A stretch of 58,638 bases of DNA, taken from contig CAJTZD010000014.1 of NCBI GenBank assembly GCA_910584235.1, forward strand, positions 1 to 58,638. Direction: 5' to 3'. The notes beneath the pieces were generated by a model, which worked only from the letters and a program-made list of their open reading frames with translations, did not search any database and was not told where the DNA came from. Source of the stretch: an uncultured Acetatifactor sp. Lineage in GTDB: Bacteria; Bacillota; Clostridia; Lachnospirales; Lachnospiraceae. The translations under genes and the position numbers were made by a program. Shown piece by piece: positions 42,855-52,314 of this stretch; position 1 is the stretch's first letter, and every line of letters begins with the position of its first letter.

Positions 42855-45800
42855 ATGAGTCTACAATTCTGCTTCGGCCCCTCCGGGGCCGGGAAAAGCC
42901 GTTTCCTATATGAAGAAATCACCAGACGCGCGGCAGAAAACCCGGGACAGAACTTCCTGATCATCGTTCCGGATCAGTTCACCATGCAGACCCAGAAAGA
43001 CCTGGTTCTTTTAAATGACCGGGGCGGCATCCTGAACATCGATGTGCTCAGCTTCAGCCGCCTGGGCCACCGGATTCTGGAAGAAGTGGGCGGAGGGGAG
43101 ACTCCCGTGCTGGACGACACGGGGAAAAGCCTGGTACTTCAGAAAGTGGCGGCGAATTTAAAAGACCAATTGCCGGCGCTGGGCGGATTTCTCCACAGGC
43201 AGGGCTATATCCATGAGGTGAAAAGTGCCCTTTCCGAATTTATGCAGTACGGCATCGGCGCAGAGGATGTGGGAAAGCTGGTGGAGTACGCGAAGAAGCG
43301 CGGCGCCCTGGTGCAGAAGCTGAAAGACCTGCAGACACTGTATAAGGGCTTCCTGGAATACATCCGCGGCAATTTCATCACCACCGAGGAGACCCTGGAC
43401 GTGCTGTGCCGCAGCCTGCGAAAGTCAAAGCTCCTGCCCCAAAGCGTGGTGGTTTTCGACGGCTTCACCGGCTTTACGCCCATTCAGACAAACGTGATCG
43501 CTGAGCTCATGCGCTGCTGCGGCCAGGTTATCGTCACACTGACCATGGGGGAGGGAGAGGATCCTTACAGACAGGAGGGGGAGCAGAATCTGTTTTACCT
43601 CAGCAAGAAGACTGTGGCTGACCTGAACCGGAGAGCCGGGGAGCTCTCCATAGAGCGCAGGAGGGATGTGTTTGTCCTGCCCGGCAGACCGGGGGAAAGG
43701 CAGGGGAGGGGAGACAACGGCCGGATAAGCCCGACCGCACCGCCCGGAGAGTCAAACCGGCCGTCAGGGGAAGAAAGCCGGGCAGATTCCCGGGAAAGGC
43801 GGCAGACAGCGGATGAGGCGGAGCCCTGCAGGATTTTTCGGAATCAGGTCAACCGCTTTGAACAATCCCCTGCCCTGCAGCATCTGGAGCACAGTCTGTT
43901 TCGATACGGCGTTCCCTCTTACGAAGAAGAGCAGCAGGAAATCCGTCTCTTTGAGACCTCGGATCCGAAAGAAGAGGTGCGCCAGACCGGCCTGGAGATC
44001 TGCCGTCTGATCAGAGAAGAGGGCCTGGCCTATCGCGACATCGCGGTGATTTTGGGCGATCTGGCAGGCTACGCCCCATATGTGGAGACGGAATTCGCCC
44101 AGATGGACATCCCCTGCTATATCGACCGTACCAGGAAAATTACCCTGAACCCCATGATCGAATATATCAAAAGCGCCCTGGAGCTCTATGAAAAGGATTT
44201 TTCCTATGAAGCTGTCTTCCATTACCTGCGAAGCGGCCTGTCCGATCTGCAGCCCGAGGAGGCCGACCGCCTGGAAAACTATTGTCTTCAGACAGGAATC
44301 CGGAGATATCATGACTATAGCCATACTTTCACCCGCAAGACCCGGGAAATGAAACGTCTGGAGGAACAACGCTCCCAAGGAGAGGACAATGCCGGGGAAG
44401 AACTCCTGGCAGATCTGAACGCCCTGCGGCAGCGGATGATGGAACAGGTGGGAATGCTGCACCTGAAAGGAAAGGAACCGGTAAAGACCTATGTGAGCAG
44501 CCTCTATGAGTTCCTGGTACAGAACCGTGTCCAGCAGAAGCTCTCCGCTTTCCGGAGCCGTTTCGAGGAGACGGGGGAACTGGTCCGCGCCAAGGAATAC
44601 GCTCAGATCTACCGTCTGGTCATGGAACTTCTGGATCAGATTTATGCCCTTTTGGGGGAGGAGACCATTTCCCTGAAAGAGTTCGCGGAGATTCTGGAGG
44701 CCGGCTTTGATGAGATCCAGGTAGGCACCATCCCCCAGAATGTGGACCGGGTGCTGGTGGGGGACATGGAGCGCACCAGGCTCCAGCAGGTGAAAGTCCT
44801 TTTTTTCCTGGGCGTGAACGACGGCAATATTCCCAAAGGCGCCTCCAGGGGCGGCATCATATCGGATATGGACAGGGAATTTCTGCGGGAATCGGATCTG
44901 GAGCTTGCCCCCAGCCCCAGGCAGCAGATGTATATCCAGAGATTCTACCTCTATTTAAACATGACCAAGCCCTCCAGGCGGCTGTATCTGGGCTACTCCA
45001 AGGTAAACAGCGCCGGCAAGTCCATCCGTCCCGCCTATCTGGTGGATGTGGTGAAAAAGATATTCCCCGGGCTGACCGTGGAGTACCCCCAGCAGAGAAG
45101 CATTCTGGAGCAGATCGTAACGGGACAGGAGGGGGCGGGATATCTGGCCAGGGGGCTGCGGGAATATGCCCAGGGCCTTATCCCGGAGGAAGAAGAGAGA
45201 GATTTCTTCACCGTTTATCAGGCATATGGGGAAGAGGGGCTTAAGGAAAAGAGGGATTTCCTCACGGAGGCTGCTTTTATGCGGTATCAGGACACAGGCC
45301 TGTCCGCGGCAGTGGCAAGGGCTCTCTACGGCATGGAGCTGGAAACAAGCGTTACCCGGCTGGAAACCTATGCCGCCTGCGCCTACAGGCATTTTCTCCA
45401 GTACGGCCTGACCCTGCAGGAACGGCAGGAATTCTCGTTTGAGAACGTGGACATGGGAAATGTGTACCATGCCGTTCTGGAGCAGTTCGCGGACAGGCTT
45501 AAAAACCAGGGCTATACCTGGTTTGACTTTCCGCAGGAATTCGCGGAAAGCCAGGTGCGGGACGCCCTGGAGCGTTACGCTGCCGAATACGGAAGCACCG
45601 TCCTCTACAGCAGCGCCCGGAACGAATACGCCATCACCCGCATGTGCCGCATCCTGACCCGTACCGTTGTGACGCTCCAGAAGCAGCTGCAGCGGGGGCG
45701 CTTTGTGCCGGAATCCTTTGAGCTGTCTTTCCATCATGCCGACCGCCTGGAAAGCGTCAACGTAGCTCTGTCAGAGCAGGAAAAAATGCGGCTTCAGGGG

Positions 45801-46460
45801 CGGATTGACAGAATAGACGTGGCACAGGACGGGGAAGCCGTATATGTCAAGGTCATTGATTATAAATCAGGCCACAAGAGATTTGACTTAGCGGCGCTCT
45901 ACTACGGCCTCCAGCTCCAGCTGGTGGTATATATGAACGCCGCCGCGGAGATGGAGGCGAAACGTCACCGGGGCAAGGAGGTGGTGCCTGCCGCGCTTTT
46001 GTACTACCGCATCGACGATCCTGCCGTGGAGACTCCGGTGGAGCTCACCGAGGAGGAGATCAACGAGCAGATCACGAAACAGCTGCGTATGAACGGCGTG
46101 GTGAACAGCTCCCCCGGCATTGTGGAGCTGTTAGACGCCCGGATGGGGGACAGATCCGACGTGATTCCCGTGGAGCGGAAGAAAGACGGCAGCTTCTCTG
46201 CCCGTTCTTCCGTCTTAAGCGGCCCGGAACTGCGCATCGTATCCGACTATGTAAGCCGTAAGATTGCGTCCATCGGCCGGGAGATTTTGGACGGTGCCAT
46301 TTCTCTGAACCCTTACGAAAAGGGCAGCGAGGAGGCCTGCACCTATTGCGCCTATAAAAAAGTCTGCGGCTTCGAACCCGCCATGCCCGGCTGTGAGAAA
46401 CGAAAGCTGGAGGATATGGACAGGGAGGAGGCGCTTAGGAGGATGGAGACTGCTTTGTGA
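42855..46460 (+). CDS. addB: ATP-dependent helicase/nuclease AddB subunit
   Basis: A 1201-residue subunit of the AddAB enzyme, the Gram-positive counterpart of RecBCD. It has an N-terminal Walker A-like FGPSGAGKSRF near residue 7, a helicase-like middle, and a C-terminal nuclease with GRIDRIDVAQDGEAVYV and VIDYKSG. Cysteines for the iron-sulfur staple are in YAACAYRHF (about 840) and in CTYCAYKKVCGF near the end, plus a final Cys. A charged low-complexity insert lies at about 275-325. Usually addA follows directly; here a promoter and a defence operon follow instead. Confidence 0.93.
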   Translation: MSLQFCFGPSGAGKSRFLYEEITRRAAENPGQNFLIIVPDQFTMQTQKDLVLLNDRGGILNIDVLSFSRLGHRILEEVGGGETPVLDDTGKSLVLQKVAANLKDQLPALGGFLHRQGYIHEVKSALSEFMQYGIGAEDVGKLVEYAKKRGALVQKLKDLQTLYKGFLEYIRGNFITTEETLDVLCRSLRKSKLLPQSVVVFDGFTGFTPIQTNVIAELMRCCGQVIVTLTMGEGEDPYRQEGEQNLFYLSKKTVADLNRRAGELSIERRRDVFVLPGRPGERQGRGDNGRISPTAPPGESNRPSGEESRADSRERRQTADEAEPCRIFRNQVNRFEQSPALQHLEHSLFRYGVPSYEEEQQEIRLFETSDPKEEVRQTGLEICRLIREEGLAYRDIAVILGDLAGYAPYVETEFAQMDIPCYIDRTRKITLNPMIEYIKSALELYEKDFSYEAVFHYLRSGLSDLQPEEADRLENYCLQTGIRRYHDYSHTFTRKTREMKRLEEQRSQGEDNAGEELLADLNALRQRMMEQVGMLHLKGKEPVKTYVSSLYEFLVQNRVQQKLSAFRSRFEETGELVRAKEYAQIYRLVMELLDQIYALLGEETISLKEFAEILEAGFDEIQVGTIPQNVDRVLVGDMERTRLQQVKVLFFLGVNDGNIPKGASRGGIISDMDREFLRESDLELAPSPRQQMYIQRFYLYLNMTKPSRRLYLGYSKVNSAGKSIRPAYLVDVVKKIFPGLTVEYPQQRSILEQIVTGQEGAGYLARGLREYAQGLIPEEEERDFFTVYQAYGEEGLKEKRDFLTEAAFMRYQDTGLSAAVARALYGMELETSVTRLETYAACAYRHFLQYGLTLQERQEFSFENVDMGNVYHAVLEQFADRLKNQGYTWFDFPQEFAESQVRDALERYAAEYGSTVLYSSARNEYAITRMCRILTRTVVTLQKQLQRGRFVPESFELSFHHADRLESVNVALSEQEKMRLQGRIDRIDVAQDGEAVYVKVIDYKSGHKRFDLAALYYGLQLQLVVYMNAAAEMEAKRHRGKEVVPAALLYYRIDDPAVETPVELTEEEINEQITKQLRMNGVVNSSPGIVELLDARMGDRSDVIPVERKKDGSFSARSSVLSGPELRIVSDYVSRKIASIGREILDGAISLNPYEKGSEEACTYCAYKKVCGFEPAMPGCEKRKLEDMDREEALRRMETAL

Positions 46461-46482
46461 GCTATTTTTAAGAATTGAGGAC

Positions 46483-46512
46483 TTGCTATAACGGTTGACA
46501 GGATGCTATAAT
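46483..46512 (+). promoter_or_regulatory. Promoter of the RADAR-like defence operon
   Basis: TTGCTA (46483-46488), an 18-base spacer and TATAAT (46507-46512) with TG one base upstream. It lies between addB and the first defence gene, so the island appears to have its own transcription start. A TTGACA at 46495-46500 is too close to the -10 to serve it. Confidence 0.55.
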
Positions 46513-46568
46513 GAAAAACAGGCAGAAAAAAGACTACAAAAGCTTAAAAAGGGGAGTGAAAATAAAAT

Positions 46569-48047
46569 ATGGGGAAACTGTACTTTGTGACCGGGAACAC
46601 GAATAAGTTTAAGGAAATGGAGGCAATCGCAAAGCTGGACGGAATTTGCCTGGAGAGATTTTCCCTGTCCATAAGGGAATTGCAGACAAAGGATGTGGAG
46701 GATTTGGTGAAAAAGAAAGCATTTGAGGCTTTTAAAGAGATTCGCCGGCCTTTGATAATTGAGCATACCATGCTGAAAATAGATGCTTTCAACCAGCTCC
46801 CGGGTCCGCAGACAAGTTACATATATTCACAGCTGGGAGACCAGATTATAGTGGAATTTTGCAGGCACAGAAATCAGTTTGGCGCTTCCGCGGAATCGCT
46901 ATTATGCTACTGCGATGGAAAAGGCTATATAATTGCCAGGGGAGAGGAGAAAGGGAGAATCCCGGAAGAGGCGGACTTCAAGAGTGAGGCTTTTGACTGG
47001 GACAGGATTTTCAAGCCGGATGAGAATAATGAAGAAGATGCCACCTATGCGGACAGGAACGGAAAAAAAGCCCAATATTCCATGAGGAGAAAGGCCTGGG
47101 ATAATCTGAAGCGGGAGATGGAGGAAAAAGGGATTCTGGAACAGTATAAAATTCCGGTGGTGGGAGAACCTTTATCTGTGACGGACGACAGACGGAAAGA
47201 AACGGAAAGCCTGAGTGACCTGGAAGCGTTGGCTGATCTGATCAGTCAGAAAAAGGTAATGCTGTTCATCGGGGCAGGGATATCCAGATCTGTAAAGATG
47301 CCCCTATGGAAAGAATTGCTGAAATCTCTGGTAGAAGACGAATTTGACGGCGACTTGTTTGAAACCTATGGCGATAACATGGTGCTGGCCGAATATATCC
47401 GGAAACAGTATGGGAATGAAGCTGTTTATCAGAAGATGAAGAAGCTTTTCACAATTGGTGAAGATATTCAGAGAGAATTGGAAAACTCAAAGATCTACAA
47501 AGCCATTCTGGAGTTGGGCTGTCCCGTTATCTATACCACAAATTACGATCATTTGCTTGAAAGCTATTATAAAATGAAACGCGGGGCAGATTCTTATGAT
47601 CGGGTTGTGACAATAGAGGATATGGGGAAAGTAAGAACCCAGACCACCAGAATCATGAAATTCCATGGCGATATTTCCGATGAGGATTCTATTGTATTGG
47701 CGGAGAGTGAGTATTTCGGAAGGATGGATTTCCAGAATTTTATGGATGTCCAGTTACAGGCGGATATGCTCCGCTATCATGTGCTGTTTCTCGGTTATAG
47801 CTTATCGGACATCAACGTGAAAATGCTATTGTATCTGGCGGGAAAGAGGCGGAGAAGCCAAGGAAAGTGTTCGGAGTTCCCGGACATGAAAAATTACATT
47901 TTTACAGCAACGCCGAATCAGATACAGAAAGCGGTATTTGAAGACAATCAGATTATTACCCTGTGGGGAGAAAACGCCGACAAAGAGGCAGGAACAGAGG
48001 AATTTCTGCTGCGGTTGTCAGAACTGGTCCGTGAGAGGCAAAAGTAA
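46569..48047 (+). CDS. HAM1/ITPase-like domain fused to SIR2 NADase-like domain
   Basis: A 492-residue two-domain protein. Residues 1-195 resemble the HAM1/RdgB/ITPA family (inosine triphosphate pyrophosphatases): VTGNTNKFKEME at the nucleotide-binding start (residues 7-18), an IEHTMLKIDAFNQLPGP segment matching the VEDT...LGGLPGP block of ITPA, and FDWDRIFKPD matching FGWDPCFQPD. The conserved second acid of that block is His66 here and the family SHR is S171-M-R, so catalysis is doubtful. Residues about 225-440 are a SIR2 domain with FIGAGIS (233-239), TTNYD (323-327) and FHGD (365-368), the NAD-binding and catalytic positions, intact. GGGGAG precedes the ATG. First gene of the RADAR-like operon. 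Ligand sensing by HAM1 with NAD+ cleavage by SIR2 is inference. Confidence 0.82.
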   Translation: MGKLYFVTGNTNKFKEMEAIAKLDGICLERFSLSIRELQTKDVEDLVKKKAFEAFKEIRRPLIIEHTMLKIDAFNQLPGPQTSYIYSQLGDQIIVEFCRHRNQFGASAESLLCYCDGKGYIIARGEEKGRIPEEADFKSEAFDWDRIFKPDENNEEDATYADRNGKKAQYSMRRKAWDNLKREMEEKGILEQYKIPVVGEPLSVTDDRRKETESLSDLEALADLISQKKVMLFIGAGISRSVKMPLWKELLKSLVEDEFDGDLFETYGDNMVLAEYIRKQYGNEAVYQKMKKLFTIGEDIQRELENSKIYKAILELGCPVIYTTNYDHLLESYYKMKRGADSYDRVVTIEDMGKVRTQTTRIMKFHGDISDEDSIVLAESEYFGRMDFQNFMDVQLQADMLRYHVLFLGYSLSDINVKMLLYLAGKRRRSQGKCSEFPDMKNYIFTATPNQIQKAVFEDNQIITLWGENADKEAGTEEFLLRLSELVRERQK

Positions 48048-48089
48048 CGACGCTGCATACAATAAATAAATGAAAAGGCGTGGTAGAGA

Positions 48090-49646
48090 ATGAAAATATT
48101 TTTGGCATATGACAGGGAAAATGCAGCCAATGCCAGCTATTGGGAGTACTACTTCAAGAGTTGCGGGATATGGGCGGAGAAAAAGAGTTACAAAGAAAAG
48201 CTGAAAATCCCGACTGGTTTCAAGGGAGTGGCCCTGGTCAGCCCCAAGAGACTGGAGGAGTATTCGGGGGGAAATATTTCTGACTTTGTTTACCGAATGC
48301 CGGATGGCAATCAATCCATTTCATTGGGCTCTTACATGCCTGCCACAGTAATAGGACATACAGTTGCTGTGGGAAGTACTTGTTTGCCGGCTCGTACTAA
48401 GGTACATGTCACAATAAAGCCAGAACCTGGCAATTTGGCAGAGGCAAAGTTAAAGGAGCTTGTTCGGTTAGACGACGGTCAAGTTCGAAAGGCCAGGGTA
48501 AATCTCCTCTCTGGGACAGATAGTGATAAACCGAAAAAGAAAAAAAGAGCTGTTAAGGGAGTTGTCACCAAAGGGCTTCAAAGCGGAGGAGAAGCGTCTG
48601 CCTGGTCAGATATCGACAAATGTGCTCAGATAAAGGCAATTAAGCCTGTTCGAGTGCAGGCCCATGCGGCAGAGCGAGATGACGATGTGAACGTGGCGCC
48701 AGGGAAATACTATAGGAGCCTAATTGAATCCATATCAGGAGAAGATAGGGAATATCAGAGGTTAACCCAATTATTCCGGATTTATACCGGGAAACAATTG
48801 TGGAAAGCCTGCTGGCTTTATGAAGAATTTGCAAAAGGTGATATCAGACGCTGGGATAAAGAGATCGTGCAAATCTGCGAAAAGGGGCTGGACAGCATTC
48901 GGGACAGCATCCGCGAAACAGAGAATGAGCATATCCGGTATATGGAATTTTATTTCCGGTATATCCTGTGCGGCGCAGGTTACAGGGCCTTGTCCAGGCG
49001 GCATGAAAAATGCAGGGAGCTGCTGGAGGACTTTAGGCCTGTGCTGGAACGGTATGGGAGCAATGCCATGTTCCAGCATCTGGCAGGCAGAATATGTGAA
49101 TTAAGCAGTGTGGCAAATAAGCAGGCGGTTTTCTATTATCAAAAGGCTGCAAAACAACAGTCCTGTTCGGATTTCTTTTATGATTTAGGGCATTCTTTTG
49201 AAAAAGTGTATGGGGACGACAAAATGGCCTTGCGCTTTTACAGGGAGGCATGTGAGCTGGACAGTGAAAATTATAAAGCGCTTTATAAACTGGCATCCGG
49301 CCATGAGATGCAGAGAGAATGGATTGAGGCTTATTGTCTTTACAGCAGAATAGAGAAGAAACTGGGCGCATTGACCGAGCAGAATTATCGTTGCGGCAGT
49401 GCGGTTTCGGTCCAGGAAATAGAATACCCATACAAGGCTTGTAAGCGCCTCAGCCATATATGCAGACGGATTTTCGGCTGGGGGGATGAAGAAGACGGAT
49501 ATGTAAAAAAAAGATCCGAAATCACCGAAAAATATCTTTCTGCGAAAAGCTTTGGTAAGCTGGCAGCCCTGATGGGAGAGCCGGGGAAGGGAGGAGAGAT
49601 AGCGGAAGAAATAAAAAATAAGTTCACGGGCAAATGCTATCAATAA
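48090..49646 (+). CDS. TIR-like N-terminus with TPR-like C-terminal half, defence-operon gene
   Basis: A 518-residue protein. The first 60 residues (KIFLAYDRENAANASYWEYYFKSCGIW, then GVALVSPKRLEEYSG) follow the strand-helix pattern of a TIR or TIR-like domain but are short and lack a sure catalytic Glu. Residues about 70-210 are unfamiliar, with a basic KPKKKKRAVKG stretch. Their codons (CAA, CGA, TCA and GTT are common) differ somewhat from the rest of the gene. From about 240 the protein is helical, with TPR-like units (KQAVFYYQKAAKQQ, KMALRFYREACELDSENYKALYKLA). It starts 42 bases after the HAM1-SIR2 gene and 84 bases before rdrA. It may be an effector or an adaptor. I do not recognise the whole protein. 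Confidence 0.6.
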   Translation: MKIFLAYDRENAANASYWEYYFKSCGIWAEKKSYKEKLKIPTGFKGVALVSPKRLEEYSGGNISDFVYRMPDGNQSISLGSYMPATVIGHTVAVGSTCLPARTKVHVTIKPEPGNLAEAKLKELVRLDDGQVRKARVNLLSGTDSDKPKKKKRAVKGVVTKGLQSGGEASAWSDIDKCAQIKAIKPVRVQAHAAERDDDVNVAPGKYYRSLIESISGEDREYQRLTQLFRIYTGKQLWKACWLYEEFAKGDIRRWDKEIVQICEKGLDSIRDSIRETENEHIRYMEFYFRYILCGAGYRALSRRHEKCRELLEDFRPVLERYGSNAMFQHLAGRICELSSVANKQAVFYYQKAAKQQSCSDFFYDLGHSFEKVYGDDKMALRFYREACELDSENYKALYKLASGHEMQREWIEAYCLYSRIEKKLGALTEQNYRCGSAVSVQEIEYPYKACKRLSHICRRIFGWGDEEDGYVKKRSEITEKYLSAKSFGKLAALMGEPGKGGEIAEEIKNKFTGKCYQ

Positions 49647-49730
49647 ATTTACGGCGGATTTGCGGCGATGCGGTGGGGAAACGAAAGCTGACACTGCAGG
49701 GCAATATACAAGAATAAAAGGGGAAAATTC

Positions 49731-52235
49731 ATGGAAGAAAGTAAATGGAAAGGCATGACATTGGAGTTCAGGGAGGAATCCGTCTCCAATGTCATCTACG
49801 AAGACTCTGCCGCATTCGGCAGGTCTGTTTCTAATGAGGCTTATCGAAAAGCATTTCAGATTACGCAGACAATTCTCAGCATCAATGACAGATACCAGGA
49901 TAAAGGAAAGAAAGGCGGAACGGCCATTCGCAACAGAGGACAGTTTTTCAATATCATTGCTTTTATCGGAGGCAGAGGCACGGGAAAGACATCTGCCATG
50001 CTGTCTTATATGGAGTTCCTGAAAGATTACTACCGCAATGCCCATTCCGGGGACGAAAATGAAAAATTAGGAGATATGTACTTCCATAGCATGGGCGACG
50101 AAAAAGTGAAAGAGTTGATGTTTACCGGACTGGAACACATAGACGCCTCTCTGCTGGGAAGCCGCAGCGATGATGTGCTGCGCAATATTCTGCCTAAAAT
50201 GCTGAAAAAGTGGCATGACGAGGAGCGGCGCAGCTACCGGGACAGCGGTATCGTCAGAGATGAAGATTACGCCTATAAAAAGCGCCATATTCAAATGTTG
50301 TTTAATAACGTATACAAAAGCCTCAGGGACTTAAACAGCTCGAAAGATATTCTGGAATCAGACAATGATATGTTCATGGAGACTCTGGAAAATCTGTCAC
50401 TGACATGGAATCTGAGACAGTCTTTTCAGGAATTGGTGGAAGCATACCTGGAGATTATGGAGTACCCGGGGAGCGAGGGGAAGATACATCTGAACAATCA
50501 TTTCCTGGTAATTTCCCTCGACGATCTGGATATGAACATAGATCACGGCTTTGAACTGCTGGAGGAGATCCGGAAATATCTCATGGTTCCTAACGTGATC
50601 GTACTGCTGACAGCCAGCTATTCCCAGTTGGAGATGCTCTGTGTGGAACATTATACAAAAGCCTTTAAAGAGACAAAGGCAGACAACGGGACAAAAGAGT
50701 ACATAGAAAGGCTGGCAAAGGAATATCTGGAGAAGATTCTGCCCGCCCATTGTCAGGTTGCCATGGAGCCGGTGCATGGCTGGAAAGCTTATGATCAGAA
50801 AAAGATAGGCTTAAAATATATAACGATTCGTGGGATAGAGTATACTCCTGTTCCGGAAACCATAAAGAAAATCATCCAGAGACAGCTGATAGAATATATA
50901 GGAATAAAATTTACCGGGGAGGGAGTAAACCTTGCCAGGCTGGTTCCTGATACGATAAGAGAGCTGGCTGTTTGGATAAGACAAGTCTATTCCTTGGAAC
51001 CGGTAACGTATACTCTGGAGGATATGAGAAATCTTGCCGAGAAACCCAGCGGCGCAGAAGAACAGGAAGATCACACAGAGTTGACAAGTGCTTTGGAAGT
51101 CTACAACAGAAACTTAAAGTGGTTTTTGAAAGGCAGGCTGTTTCCACTATATGATAAGCATTTAGATCGGAACGCGGAATTCATTGAATATCTGGCTCCT
51201 AAGGGCCAGATTCAGACCGTAAAAGAATTGCTGTATGTGGACGAAGAGGATTCATTATTGGAAAGCCTTGCGAAGAGCTTGGCCGAAACCCGGCAAATTC
51301 AGGAATCTGCCGTTTTGAGTGTGATTTATTTTACGGTGAAGCTGACACAGTTATTTACCTCGTGGTATTGCGGGGATGAAGACTCTCAAAGCTCTTTGGC
51401 TGTGCAGGCTATAAAACAGTATTTTGAGGAAGGCATATGGGGAAAATGGGAAGAGAAGATGATGTGCAAAGTCAAGGCACCTGAAGAAAGTATGTTCTGT
51501 GACATTGCAAGAATTAAATTTGGGGCCCTGAGTAATTGTCTGGATCATATTCTGGGAGAAGTGTTTTCAGCTAATAGCAAAGATAATAAGAATAAATTTA
51601 TCAAGAAGAATGTTCAGAGAATCCAAAACTATCAGATGCTCTTGCTATTCTTTGAATTTTCTGCGGATTTCACCTTTTCCGGAAGCAAATTGGTTCCTGA
51701 AGAGGGAAAATATCGGTTAACCCTGGAGATGGAGAATTGCAGAGGGAAGTTCGCACTGTCTAATATCATGTGTCCATGGGAAGAGAAAGACAGGGTGTTG
51801 GATGACTTTCAGAATACGTTTCTGCAGCTTATGGGTGCTGACAAAGATGCAGGATGGAAAGAACAGATATTGGATATTATAGATATACGAAAAACAGACA
51901 ATAACTATATCATAATACCGGCCGAAAACGTGGAATATCTTATCCGTACAGGACAAGAACTAGAGGAAAAATTTGACGACAGTATAGTGGTAATGGAGAC
52001 GGATAAGATTTGCGGGAAAATAGTGGAATATTTTGCTGTAATAAAGGATTCCCTGAAAGAATATGATGAGATGTTCGGAACAATCTATGAGGAGAATTTC
52101 AACAGGACACAGATCGGACGGGAACTTTTAAAAGTATCCCAGGACCAGAAAATATCCGATGGAGACTTGCTGTACATGCTTTCCGAGACGATTGAGCATG
52201 TTGCAGTGCCGGAAGCAACATTCCTATTTGACTGA
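49731..52235 (+). CDS. rdrA: RADAR ATPase RdrA
   Basis: An 834-residue P-loop ATPase. Walker A is GGRGTGKTS (residues 80-88) after FFNIIAFI; Walker B is VISLDDLD (260-267), followed by NVIVLLTASYSQLE, a sensor-like segment. The long C-terminal part is helical and unfamiliar. Size, P-loop placement and the adjacent adenosine-deaminase gene identify it as RdrA, the ring-forming ATPase of the RADAR anti-phage system (known biology: RdrA assembles with RdrB and lets it deaminate adenine nucleotides). The identification rests on synteny and motifs, not a database search. AAAGGGGA precedes the ATG. Confidence 0.82.
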   Translation: MEESKWKGMTLEFREESVSNVIYEDSAAFGRSVSNEAYRKAFQITQTILSINDRYQDKGKKGGTAIRNRGQFFNIIAFIGGRGTGKTSAMLSYMEFLKDYYRNAHSGDENEKLGDMYFHSMGDEKVKELMFTGLEHIDASLLGSRSDDVLRNILPKMLKKWHDEERRSYRDSGIVRDEDYAYKKRHIQMLFNNVYKSLRDLNSSKDILESDNDMFMETLENLSLTWNLRQSFQELVEAYLEIMEYPGSEGKIHLNNHFLVISLDDLDMNIDHGFELLEEIRKYLMVPNVIVLLTASYSQLEMLCVEHYTKAFKETKADNGTKEYIERLAKEYLEKILPAHCQVAMEPVHGWKAYDQKKIGLKYITIRGIEYTPVPETIKKIIQRQLIEYIGIKFTGEGVNLARLVPDTIRELAVWIRQVYSLEPVTYTLEDMRNLAEKPSGAEEQEDHTELTSALEVYNRNLKWFLKGRLFPLYDKHLDRNAEFIEYLAPKGQIQTVKELLYVDEEDSLLESLAKSLAETRQIQESAVLSVIYFTVKLTQLFTSWYCGDEDSQSSLAVQAIKQYFEEGIWGKWEEKMMCKVKAPEESMFCDIARIKFGALSNCLDHILGEVFSANSKDNKNKFIKKNVQRIQNYQMLLLFFEFSADFTFSGSKLVPEEGKYRLTLEMENCRGKFALSNIMCPWEEKDRVLDDFQNTFLQLMGADKDAGWKEQILDIIDIRKTDNNYIIIPAENVEYLIRTGQELEEKFDDSIVVMETDKICGKIVEYFAVIKDSLKEYDEMFGTIYEENFNRTQIGRELLKVSQDQKISDGDLLYMLSETIEHVAVPEATFLFD

Positions 52236-52248
52236 GAGGAGACAGCAG

Positions 52249-52314
52249 ATGGCTTGGAATATTTTTTGGGAACGTGCAGCGTGGACAAGGACCGGCGGAG
52301 GCAGAAATGAATAA
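52249..52314 (+). CDS. Possible 21-residue small protein overlapping the rdrB start
   Basis: ATG at 52249 follows AGAGGAG right at the rdrA stop and opens a frame of 21 codons (MAWNIFWERAAW...) that ends in TAA at 52312-52314. Its last codons overlap the rdrB start codon at 52307. The ribosome site is better than that of rdrB. It could couple translation of rdrA and rdrB or encode a tryptophan-rich small peptide. No homolog is known to me. Confidence 0.4.
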   Translation: MAWNIFWERAAWTRTGGGRNE

